From an uncultured Collinsella sp. (lineage in GTDB: Bacteria > Actinomycetota > Coriobacteriia > Coriobacteriales > Coriobacteriaceae): 5,018 nt of DNA. Made by a program: the position numbers and the translations under genes. The stretch covers positions 1 through 5,018 of the forward strand of contig CABUTL010000125.1 of the NCBI GenBank assembly GCA_902494375.1. The letters are read 5' to 3'. The notes beneath the pieces were generated by a model. That model saw only the letters and a program-made list of their open reading frames with translations, made no database searches and had not been told where the DNA came from. Below are positions 1 through 4,435 of the stretch, piece after piece (positions within the stretch are counted from its first letter, which is position 1; each line of letters opens with the position of its first letter).

Positions 1-153
1 GATGGCATCGTCGACCTCCTCGGGATCGAGCGCTTCCTCGACGATGTACTGAATGACGGGCTTGTCGAGCACCGGCAGCATCTCTTTGGGCGTGCACTTG
101 GTGCCAGGCAGAAAACGCGTGCCAAGACCGGCGGCGGGGATGATTGCCTTCAT
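1..153 (-). CDS. galU: UTP-glucose-1-phosphate uridylyltransferase, N-terminal fragment
   Basis: This is the first 51 codons of a gene that runs off the left edge. GalU condenses UTP and glucose-1-phosphate to UDP-glucose and pyrophosphate in the cytoplasm, feeding cell-wall polysaccharide, glycolipid and galactose metabolism. The fragment opens [19 protein letters not shown] and continues into a PKEMLPV segment and [11 protein letters not shown]. This is the classic nucleotidyltransferase signature: the G-x-G-T-R loop (residues 9-13) binds the nucleotide phosphates, and Lys23 in PKEM is the expected catalytic lysine. The match to GalU is close along all visible residues, and GalU is favoured over RmlA or GlmU because of the PKEMLPV and [10 protein letters not shown] pattern. 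The ATG at 151-153 is preceded by GAAAGGA about 12 bases upstream, a slightly long spacing. The gene follows rplJ-rplL but is separated from them by a terminator and a candidate promoter, so it is probably its own transcription unit. Confidence 0.93.
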   Translation of the reverse strand, partial: MKAIIPAAGLGTRFLPGTKCTPKEMLPVLDKPVIQYIVEEALDPEEVDDAI

Positions 154-175
154 GTTATTCAAAGATCCTTTCGCA

Positions 176-213
176 GGCGCAAAAGCGCCCCATGCGTGCG
201 GCACACAGCCGCA
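176..213 (-). other. Two small hairpins in the galU 5' leader
   Basis: On the minus strand the predicted galU leader contains two hairpins. The first is TGCGGC/GCCGCA with a 5-base loop (208-213 with 197-202). The second is GGCGC/GCGCC with a TTTT loop (185-189 with 176-180). The second ends 5-6 bases before the GAAAGGA ribosome binding site. No U-run follows either, so they are not terminators. They may affect mRNA stability or translation. I do not recognise a riboswitch class. Confidence 0.35.
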
Positions 214-249
214 GACCAAATTGCGATACCTAAGCATCTTACCGCTGGA

Positions 250-277
250 ACTATATGTCACTACAAGGCAGAGACAA
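250..277 (-). promoter_or_regulatory. Candidate sigma-70-type promoter for galU
   Basis: On the minus strand a -35 box TTGTCT (272-277, four of six consensus bases) is followed after 16 bases by a -10 box TATAGT (250-255, five of six). The start of transcription would fall near 243-244, giving a leader of about 90 bases before the galU ATG. The surrounding sequence is AT-rich compared with the rest of the window, as expected for a promoter. A nearby TTGACC (288-293) has no -10 at a proper distance. Confidence 0.45.
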
Positions 278-294
278 TTCTTCAGCAGGTCAAC

Positions 295-328
295 GCAAAT
301 TATTGCTCGAATGGTGCAATTTTATTGC
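295..328. promoter_or_regulatory. AT-rich dyad cluster upstream of the galU promoter
   Basis: Four alternating GCAA/TTGC half-sites lie within 34 bases: GCAA-ATTA-TTGC (295-306) and GCAAT-TTT-ATTGC (316-328). The inner halves also form ATTGC-N9-GCAAT (302-320). The cluster sits just upstream of the proposed galU -35 box, where an activator site or UP-like element would be expected. The remaining bases of the 154-400 gap hold nothing else I recognise. The assignment as a protein site is an inference from symmetry and position only. Confidence 0.25.
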
Positions 329-400
329 CCAACGGCAGAGCACGCGATACGACACAAATCACAGAACATGGCAGTTTGAACAACCGATGCCGAGGGACCG

Positions 401-440
401 AAAAACAAAAAAGACGGGGCTCGCAATGCGAACCCCGTCT
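401..440 (-). terminator. Intrinsic terminator of the rplJ-rplL operon
   Basis: Read on the minus strand, AGACGGGG (433-440) pairs perfectly with CCCCGTCT (412-419). The stem continues inward through one U-G wobble and TCGC/GCGA, giving about 13 base pairs around a 3-base loop. It is followed at once by a T-rich tract TTTTTTGTTTTT (401-412). The hairpin lies about 28 bases after the rplL stop codon, which is ideal for ending that operon and separating it from galU. Confidence 0.95.
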
Positions 441-467
441 GCAAAGAAATCTGGCGAGAAAGCCTGA

Positions 468-845
468 TTACTTGAGGGTGACAGCAGCGCCAGCAGCCTC
501 GAGCTTCTCCTTGGCAGCCTCGGCGTCCTCCTTCTTGGCACCCTCGAGAACAGCCTTGGGAGCGCCCTCGACGACCTCCTTGGCCTCCTTCAGGCCAAGG
601 TTGGTGAGCTCACGGACGGCCTTGATGACCTGGATCTTGTTGTCGCCGAAGCCCTCGAGCACGACGTCAAACTCGGTCTTCTCCTCGGCCTCAGCAGCGC
701 CAGCAGCAGGAGCGGCGACAACAGCGGCAGGAGCAGCGGCAGAAACGCCGAAGGTGTCCTCGATAGCCTTAACGAGCTCGGAAGCCTCGAGAAGGGTCAT
801 TTCCTTAAGAGCATCGATGATCTCATCGGTGGTAAGCTTAGCCAT
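468..845 (-). CDS. rplL: 50S ribosomal protein L7/L12
   Basis: This encodes the 125-residue stalk protein that recruits and stimulates the GTPase translation factors on the large subunit. All three parts of the family are visible. Residues 1-34 are the helical N-terminal domain that dimerises and binds L10. Residues 35-55 are an Ala/Pro/Glu-rich flexible hinge. Residues 57-125 are the globular C-terminal domain, with the conserved [19 protein letters not shown] stretch (71-89) that contacts elongation factors, ending AGAAVTLK. The usual TGLGLKEAK motif reads TNLGLKEAK here. The start is the ATG at 843-845, giving [10 protein letters not shown] longer reading adds 11 residues but has no family support, while GAAAGGA (853-859) is properly spaced for the chosen ATG. 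It is downstream of rplJ by 102 bases in the same operon and followed by a strong terminator. Confidence 0.98.
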   Translation of the reverse strand: MAKLTTDEIIDALKEMTLLEASELVKAIEDTFGVSAAAPAAVVAAPAAGAAEAEEKTEFDVVLEGFGDNKIQVIKAVRELTNLGLKEAKEVVEGAPKAVLEGAKKEDAEAAKEKLEAAGAAVTLK

Positions 846-947
846 TTCTAAGTCCTTTCGGTTTCCGTGTCTGTGCACGGAGATCAGTTAAAACACGGCG
901 CGAATGCGCCAGGGGTGCGGCGTTGCCGCCGCGGGTGAAAACAGCGA
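846..947 (-). promoter_or_regulatory. rplJ-rplL spacer with three consecutive hairpins
   Basis: In the minus-strand transcript the 102-base spacer can form three local hairpins in order. They are GCGGC-AAC-GCCGC (917-929), GGCGC-ATTC-GCGCC (897-910, followed by GTGTTTT, a weak U-rich run), and TCCGTG-CACAGA-CACGGA (864-881), which ends a few bases before the rplL ribosome binding site. The middle one could act as a partial terminator or processing site, and the last could modulate access to the rplL start. L7/L12 is needed in several copies per L10, so differential expression within this operon is expected from knowledge of the stalk. That these hairpins do it is an inference. Confidence 0.4.
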
Positions 948-1469
948 CTAGGCTGCCTTCTGCTCGGAGACCTGCTGGATCGAACGAGCGAGACCAGAGG
1001 AAACGCCGTTGACGCAGACAGCGATGTCGCGAGCGAAACCGGAGATGAGACCGGCGATCTGGCCGAGAAGCTGATCCTTGGTGGGCAGCTCGGCGATAGC
1101 CTTAACATCATCAGCGGAAACGGCCTTGCCGTCGGAGATACCGCCCTTGATCTCAAGGACGCCCTTGGACTGAGCGGAGAAGTCCTTAAGGGCCTTAGCG
1201 GCCTCGACCGGCTCGGACTCGTAGAACACATAAGCGACGGGGCCGGCGAGGATCTCGTCGAGCTCGGGCTGCTCCTGGTTCTTGAGAGCGATCTTGACCA
1301 GGTTGTTCTTGTAGACCTTCATCTCGGCGCCGCACTCGCGAAGCTGATGACGCAGCTCCTGAGCCTGCTTAACCGTCAGACCGTTGTAGTTGACGACGAA
1401 CAGACCGGCGTTCTCGGCGATACGGGACTCGATCTCTGCAACCTTGTCGATTTTGTACTGCTGGGGCAT
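948..1469 (-). CDS. rplJ: 50S ribosomal protein L10
   Basis: This encodes the 173-residue base of the ribosomal stalk, which binds 23S rRNA near L11 and carries L7/L12 dimers on its C-terminal helix. Recognisable L10 segments are NYNGLTV (27-33), the KVYKNNLVKIAL stretch (51-62, equivalent to the usual KVxKNTLxxxAL), AGPVAYVF (75-82) and a C-terminal helical region from about residue 134, where L12 dimers dock. The length is normal for the family. The ATG at 1467-1469 is preceded by a near-perfect ribosome binding site AGGAGGTG (1476-1483), which fixes the start. It is the first gene of the rplJ-rplL operon. It has its own promoter, and an L10-type leader with an internal terminator precedes it, so autoregulation by the L10-L12 complex is likely. 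The gene lacks rplK-rplA upstream in this window. Confidence 0.97.
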   Translation of the reverse strand: MPQQYKIDKVAEIESRIAENAGLFVVNYNGLTVKQAQELRHQLRECGAEMKVYKNNLVKIALKNQEQPELDEILAGPVAYVFYESEPVEAAKALKDFSAQSKGVLEIKGGISDGKAVSADDVKAIAELPTKDQLLGQIAGLISGFARDIAVCVNGVSSGLARSIQQVSEQKAA

Positions 1470-1534
1470 GAATTACACCTCCTCGAATTCTTTCCGGGCA
1501 CGGTCCGCCACAAGGACGTGACGGGGGCATGTCC

Positions 1535-1571
1535 AAAAAGAAAGCCCCCGCGCTGCATGAGCGACGGGGGC
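1535..1571 (-). terminator. Intrinsic terminator/attenuator within the rplJ leader
   Basis: On the minus strand GCCCCCG (1565-1571) pairs with CGGGGGC (1544-1550), with an inner CGCT/AGCG stem (1560-1563 with 1551-1554), a single bulged base and a 5-base loop. It is followed directly by TTTCTTTTT (1535-1543). This is a textbook intrinsic terminator, placed about 65 bases before the rplJ start codon and within the leader, so it is suited to conditional attenuation of the operon. A second GCCCCCGTC copy just downstream (1520-1528) could pair with the same G-rich arm. Confidence 0.85.
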
Positions 1572-1665
1572 GAGAAGACATATCTACTCGACCACCTCGG
1601 CTGGCGGGATATCCCATTAAGCTCGCGGGCAATGCCCGTTTGCGCCGGCTGTCTCTGGCAGCGGA
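1535..1665 (-). promoter_or_regulatory. L10 autoregulatory leader of the rplJ-rplL mRNA
   Basis: The rplJ transcript has a predicted leader of about 210 bases. Its 5' half shows elements I associate with the L10 leader RNA family: a CTGCCAGAGACAG hairpin (1649-1661) and a downstream CAGCCGAGG segment (1595-1603). Between them are the local hairpins CGGGC-ATT-GCCCG (1626-1638) and GGGATATCCC (1606-1615). GGCG (1643-1646) can pair with CGCC (1603-1606) to bring the conserved halves together. In the known system the L10-(L12)n complex binds such a leader, which mimics its 23S rRNA site, and represses the operon. The family is often followed by a terminator, as seen here. The match is from memory and by eye; a covariance-model scan would settle it. 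Confidence 0.8.
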
Positions 1666-1685
1666 TTCGTGCGTGAACCGAAAGT

Positions 1686-1714
1686 ATTATGGCGGGGACC
1701 CCGGCGTCGGTCAA
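1686..1714 (-). promoter_or_regulatory. Sigma-70-type promoter of the rplJ-rplL operon
   Basis: On the minus strand TTGACC (1709-1714) and CATAAT (1686-1691) are separated by exactly 17 bases, an excellent housekeeping promoter. Transcription would start near 1679, giving a leader of about 210 bases before rplJ. The promoter is embedded in the outer part of the left arm of the large inverted repeat, and a decayed mirror copy is found at 1913-1936. Confidence 0.85.
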
Positions 1715-1801
1715 CGGAAAACCGGGCTGCACACAATTCCACCATCCGGCACGCGCCGCCGAAGGCCAGGCGCAAGGTTTTCGCTCGGTCAAGTCCTGGC
1801 T

Positions 1802-1839
1802 CGCACGAAGAGCACATTAAGTGCTCTTCGGCTCGTGCG
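1802..1839. other. Central hairpin of the palindrome
   Basis: CGAAGAGCAC (1806-1815) and GTGCTCTTCG (1821-1830) form a perfect 10-bp stem around ATTAA. An alternative outer pairing CGCAC (1802-1806) with GTGCG (1835-1839) extends it past a short bulge. Neither strand has a T-run after it, so it is not a canonical intrinsic terminator. Even so, it and the surrounding palindrome are the only strong structure after the aminotransferase gene on the minus strand. Confidence 0.6.
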
Positions 1840-1974
1840 GAATCTACGAAAACCTTGCGCCTGGCCTTCGGCGGCGCGTGCCTGCGTTGACTTTGGGCAG
1901 CCCGGGTTTTCGTTGGCTGACGCCCCCACTCATAATGCTTGGGTCGGTGGGCTGATGTGTTGCGTCCCTGATGG

Positions 1975-3111
1975 CTACAGGGTTGAAACGAAGGTGGACA
2001 GGCGGCGGAGGCCTTCGTCTAGGTCTTTGTCGGAAACGCAGTAGCTGAGGCGGATGCGGCCTTCGGTTCCGAAGCAGTTTCCGGGAACTAGGGCTACGTT
2101 TGCCTCTTTGATGGCTTTAATGCAGAAATCCTCGCTTGTTAGGCCGTACCGTTTGATGCTGGGGAAGGCGTAGAAGGCGCCGACCGGTTCCACTACGTCG
2201 AGGTCCATGGCGTTTAAGGCTGCGAGCACGCGTTTGCGACGAGCTCGGTAGACTTTGAGCATGGGGGTTGGGTCGACGGTGAGGGCTCGGGCTGCGGCGT
2301 CCATCTCGAAGGAGACAGCGCTCGATACTAAGTATTGGTGGGCCTTTGCGATCTCGGCGATGACGGGGGTTGCCGCTGCGAGCCAACCCAGGCGCCAGCC
2401 GGTCATAGCCCAGGGCTTGGAGAAGCTCTCGATAACTACCGTCTGATCGCGTAGCTCCGGGTGGCGCTGGGCAAAGCGCTCGTAGCCATCCACATAAACC
2501 AGGCGGTTGTATACGTCGTCGCAGACCACGTAGATGCCCGCCTGCTCCGCCACGTGTGCCACGGCGTCGAGCGACGCCGTGTTGAGGATACAACCCGTAG
2601 GATTGTTGGGCGAGCAGATGACGATAGCCTTGGTCGCCGGTGTCACGCAGGCACGAAGCGCTTCCTCGTCAATCTGAAATTGCGCAGGCTCCGTATCCAA
2701 AAAGACTGCTTTGGCGTGGTTGGCCACGACGATGCTTGCGTACAGGCCAAAGGCCGGCGTGGGGATAATGACCTCGTCGCCGGGGTTGAGCATAGCCATG
2801 AATGTTGCCGACAGGGCCTCGGTCGCGCCGTCGGTCAGGATGACCTCATCGGTGGAAAACGCCAGGCCCGCGTCGCCCATATATGCGGACAGCGCCTCGC
2901 GCAGGGCAGGGCGACCGTTGTTGGGCGGATAGTGCGTGTCGCCGCGGTCGAGCGAGGCCGTCACCTCGGCGCTAATCACATCGGGCGTGGGAAAATCGGG
3001 CTCGCCGAGCGCGAGCGCGATGCACCCCGGATGCTGGGCGGCGAGCGCGTTAATCCGGCGGATACCGGAGGGCTTGAGCGTGGCAAGCGAGGTATTCATG
3101 GGCAGACGCAT
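1975..3111 (-). CDS. PLP-dependent class I/II aminotransferase
   Basis: This 378-residue cytoplasmic enzyme belongs to fold type I of the pyridoxal-phosphate enzymes and would move an amino group between an amino acid and a 2-oxo acid. Visible motifs in order are ALGEPDFPTP (34-43, substrate loop), YPPNNGRPALREALSAYM (61-78), SPNNPTG (167-173, whose second Asn contacts PLP), CDDVY (197-201, Asp198 and Tyr201 holding the cofactor), SFSKPWAMTGWRLGW (229-243, with Lys232 as Schiff-base lysine and Arg240 as phosphate ligand), and RIRLSY (352-357, Arg354 as substrate carboxylate ligand). The set fits the aspartate/aromatic aminotransferase group (AspC, PatA, AraT type), but the substrate cannot be told from sequence alone. 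The start is the ATG at 3109-3111, which has AAAGGA a few bases upstream; Met5 has none. It is divergent from the plus-strand gene at 3205, with a 93-base shared region. No clear promoter was found there beyond a possible TATCCT (3138-3143). Confidence 0.93.
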   Translation of the reverse strand: MRLPMNTSLATLKPSGIRRINALAAQHPGCIALALGEPDFPTPDVISAEVTASLDRGDTHYPPNNGRPALREALSAYMGDAGLAFSTDEVILTDGATEALSATFMAMLNPGDEVIIPTPAFGLYASIVVANHAKAVFLDTEPAQFQIDEEALRACVTPATKAIVICSPNNPTGCILNTASLDAVAHVAEQAGIYVVCDDVYNRLVYVDGYERFAQRHPELRDQTVVIESFSKPWAMTGWRLGWLAAATPVIAEIAKAHQYLVSSAVSFEMDAAARALTVDPTPMLKVYRARRKRVLAALNAMDLDVVEPVGAFYAFPSIKRYGLTSEDFCIKAIKEANVALVPGNCFGTEGRIRLSYCVSDKDLDEGLRRLSTFVSTL

Positions 3112-3204
3112 GGCGTTCCTTTCGTAAGGGTTGCACTAGGATAGCGCGGCGGGGCGCCACCAGACGGTGTAACCTAAACGGAAACGAGCCGGAAAGGAGA
3201 TGGC

Positions 3205-3867
3205 ATGGAGACGACCGCGCGCGGCGATGTACCAAAAACGCTGCAAACCATTGCGTATATCAGCATTCCCAATAGCGCCGATCTTGAGTTTTTGCTCTGG
3301 GACCTGCAGGATGCCATCGCCGCCTATGCTCAACTTTCCGGCACCGCACTCCCCCGCCCGGTCGACTTGAAGGCAAATGACGCCGGCAGCGTTGCCGATG
3401 GCATCGTGCTGGCCATTGAAGATGTGGCTGACGATGAGACGTTGACAGCCATCGAGCAGGCGCTTGAGCGCTTTGGCGGTACGGGAACGCGCGTCTATGC
3501 CGCGATTCGAGCCGCACAAGAGGGCACTGAGCAGGCGCGTGGGACCGCCGTTCGCCTGCGCAAGGCATGTGAGCGCCATGACCAATTGTGGTGTGGCGGC
3601 GTTGCCATCTGCGCCGGCAGCGGCATCGCAGCGCTTCGCCATTCCCCACGCATGGGCCTCTTGCGTCGACCATTTTCGGAAGCGATGGATAAGCTTGTGG
3701 GCGCTGTGCGCATGGGCTGCTCCGTCAAGCATGCACAGCGACTTGGCGGCGGCAATGCCGCCAACGTCGACGCCGACGGCATGGTTTGCGCCGAGCCAGC
3801 CGTGCCCGCGCCGATCTGGCGAGGCGTTCTGAAACGTCTGGGCGCCCACGCTCAAACAAAAATCTAA
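3205..3867 (+). CDS. Uncharacterised 220-residue protein
   Basis: I do not recognise a named family. The ATG at 3205 has an excellent ribosome binding site AAGGAG (3194-3199), 5 bases away, which supports a real gene in this frame and strand. The protein is soluble-looking, without signal peptide or membrane segment. It seems to alternate strands and helices: a hydrophobic strand around 66-72 (GIVLAIE), a helix 77-90, a strand 96-101, a long charged helix 105-125 and a strand with CGGVAICAGSGI (130-141). Then comes a striking segment HSPRMGLLRRPFSEAMDKLV (146-165) running into AVRMG, followed by LGGGNA (180-185). This could be an alpha/beta fold of flavodoxin or oxidoreductase type, but the usual flavin phosphate loop is not seen, so that is only a guess. 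The gene is divergent from the aminotransferase and abuts the glycosylase gene tail to tail. Confidence 0.8.
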   Translation: METTARGDVPKTLQTIAYISIPNSADLEFLLWDLQDAIAAYAQLSGTALPRPVDLKANDAGSVADGIVLAIEDVADDETLTAIEQALERFGGTGTRVYAAIRAAQEGTEQARGTAVRLRKACERHDQLWCGGVAICAGSGIAALRHSPRMGLLRRPFSEAMDKLVGAVRMGCSVKHAQRLGGGNAANVDADGMVCAEPAVPAPIWRGVLKRLGAHAQTKI

Positions 3868-3868
3868 A

Positions 3869-4432
3869 TTAAATAACAGCCCAGTCAACGGCTTCGTGCC
3901 AACGCTCAACAAGCCGCTCCAGGCGCCAGGCGGCATTGGCAGGACTTGTCGAGGGCAGGACGACGGCGGGCAACCCCGTCCGATCTTGCAAGTAGCGTTT
4001 GTAGAGTCGCCCTGCCGTACCGCCGTTACAGACAACGACCTCGATCGACGCGGCATCGGTAATGCGCTCGATATGTGCCGGCACAACGTTGCGGATGCTC
4101 GCGTCGCTCGAGCCCTTAATGTCGCAGCTCTCGATTGCATCCCACAGGGCCACGCCGCCGTTCAGCAGCATGGCCCGCTTGGCGGCAATGGAGGCATCGA
4201 GCGTCGCGGGCTCACCGCTTGCCAAAGGATCGCCCTCGTTGGGCGGCACAGGCATACCGAGACACGTGGCCATCACACGCCAAAAGCGATTCTGAGGGTT
4301 GCCGTAATAAAAGGCATTGGCGCGCGAAAGCACCGAGGGAAACGACCCGAGCACCAAAGCGCGCGAGTGCTCGTCGAACACGGGCTCAAACCCATGCTCA
4401 ATATGTTGATAGCCCTCATCAGACGCGGCCAT
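3869..4432 (-). CDS. DNA-deoxyinosine (hypoxanthine-DNA) glycosylase, UDG superfamily
   Basis: The 187-residue product resembles the family 6 (HDG) branch of the uracil-DNA glycosylase superfamily. Members excise hypoxanthine, the deaminated form of adenine, from DNA to start base-excision repair. Key stretches are LVLGSFPSVLSR (26-37, the active-site loop), FYYGNPQNRFWRVM (41-54, which contains the family's characteristic Asn-rich motif), LLNGGVALWD (89-98), VVVCNGGTAG (132-141) and LPSTSPAN (159-166, the DNA-intercalating motif equivalent to the HPS loop of other UDGs). The length is normal for this family. The ATG at 4430-4432 lies only 3 bases after the stop of the GH13 gene, with a modest GAGGG within that gene's end as ribosome binding site, which suggests co-transcription and possibly translational coupling. 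Its stop codon is one base from that of the convergent gene. Which base it prefers cannot be shown from sequence alone. Confidence 0.85.
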   Translation of the reverse strand: MAASDEGYQHIEHGFEPVFDEHSRALVLGSFPSVLSRANAFYYGNPQNRFWRVMATCLGMPVPPNEGDPLASGEPATLDASIAAKRAMLLNGGVALWDAIESCDIKGSSDASIRNVVPAHIERITDAASIEVVVCNGGTAGRLYKRYLQDRTGLPAVVLPSTSPANAAWRLERLVERWHEAVDWAVI

Positions 4433-4435
4433 GGG

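Larger units (their letters stand above)
1681..1945. repeat. Large imperfect palindrome with a perfect 36-bp inverted repeat
   Basis: Positions 1748-1783 and 1847-1882 are perfect inverted copies of each other (36 bp), separated by 63 bases. Outward of these the similarity continues imperfectly: the left arm back to about 1681 and the right arm to about 1945, with shared blocks GCAGCCCGG, TTTTC, CGTTG, GACGCC and CATAAT. Each 36-bp arm can itself fold (GCGCCGCC-GAA-GGC-CA-GGCGC, 1753-1773 and its mirror), like the palindromic units of REP/BIME elements. There is no coding potential, no transposase and no obvious target-site duplication. It occupies the whole space between the aminotransferase stop and the rplJ leader. 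It may be a REP/BIME-like or MITE-like interspersed repeat, or a local inverted duplication. The palindrome itself is directly seen; its family is unknown. Confidence 0.85.

Noticed and set aside
196..891. A 231-codon plus-strand open frame antisense to rplL.
   Set aside because: It is a Ser/Ala-rich mirror of the rplL gene, whose protein is unmistakable.
1806..1830. Perfect 10-bp hairpin considered as a bidirectional intrinsic terminator.
   Set aside because: Neither side has a T-run, so it does not meet the intrinsic terminator pattern; it is kept as a structural feature only.
1529..2044. Open frames on both strands over the palindrome whose translations share a KPCAWPSAARA-type peptide.
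   Set aside because: The shared peptide arises because the 36-bp inverted repeat is read in the same frame on both strands. The frames cross the rplJ leader, promoter and the end of the aminotransferase, and lack ribosome binding sites.
2461..3144. A 227-codon plus-strand open frame antisense to the aminotransferase.
   Set aside because: The minus strand encodes an aminotransferase with all catalytic motifs; the antisense frame has no recognisable protein and no start signal.
3112..3204. Divergent promoters for the aminotransferase and the orphan gene.
   Set aside because: Possible -10 boxes (TATCCT on the minus strand at 3138-3143, TAACCT on the plus strand at 3170-3175) lack -35 boxes at acceptable spacing, so no promoter was called.
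3136..4140. A 334-codon minus-strand open frame covering the orphan gene and part of the glycosylase gene.
   Set aside because: It overlaps the glycosylase on the same strand in another frame, lies fully antisense to the well-initiated plus-strand gene, has no ribosome binding site and reads as low-complexity Arg/Ala/Cys-rich sequence. Long shadow frames are common in GC-rich DNA.
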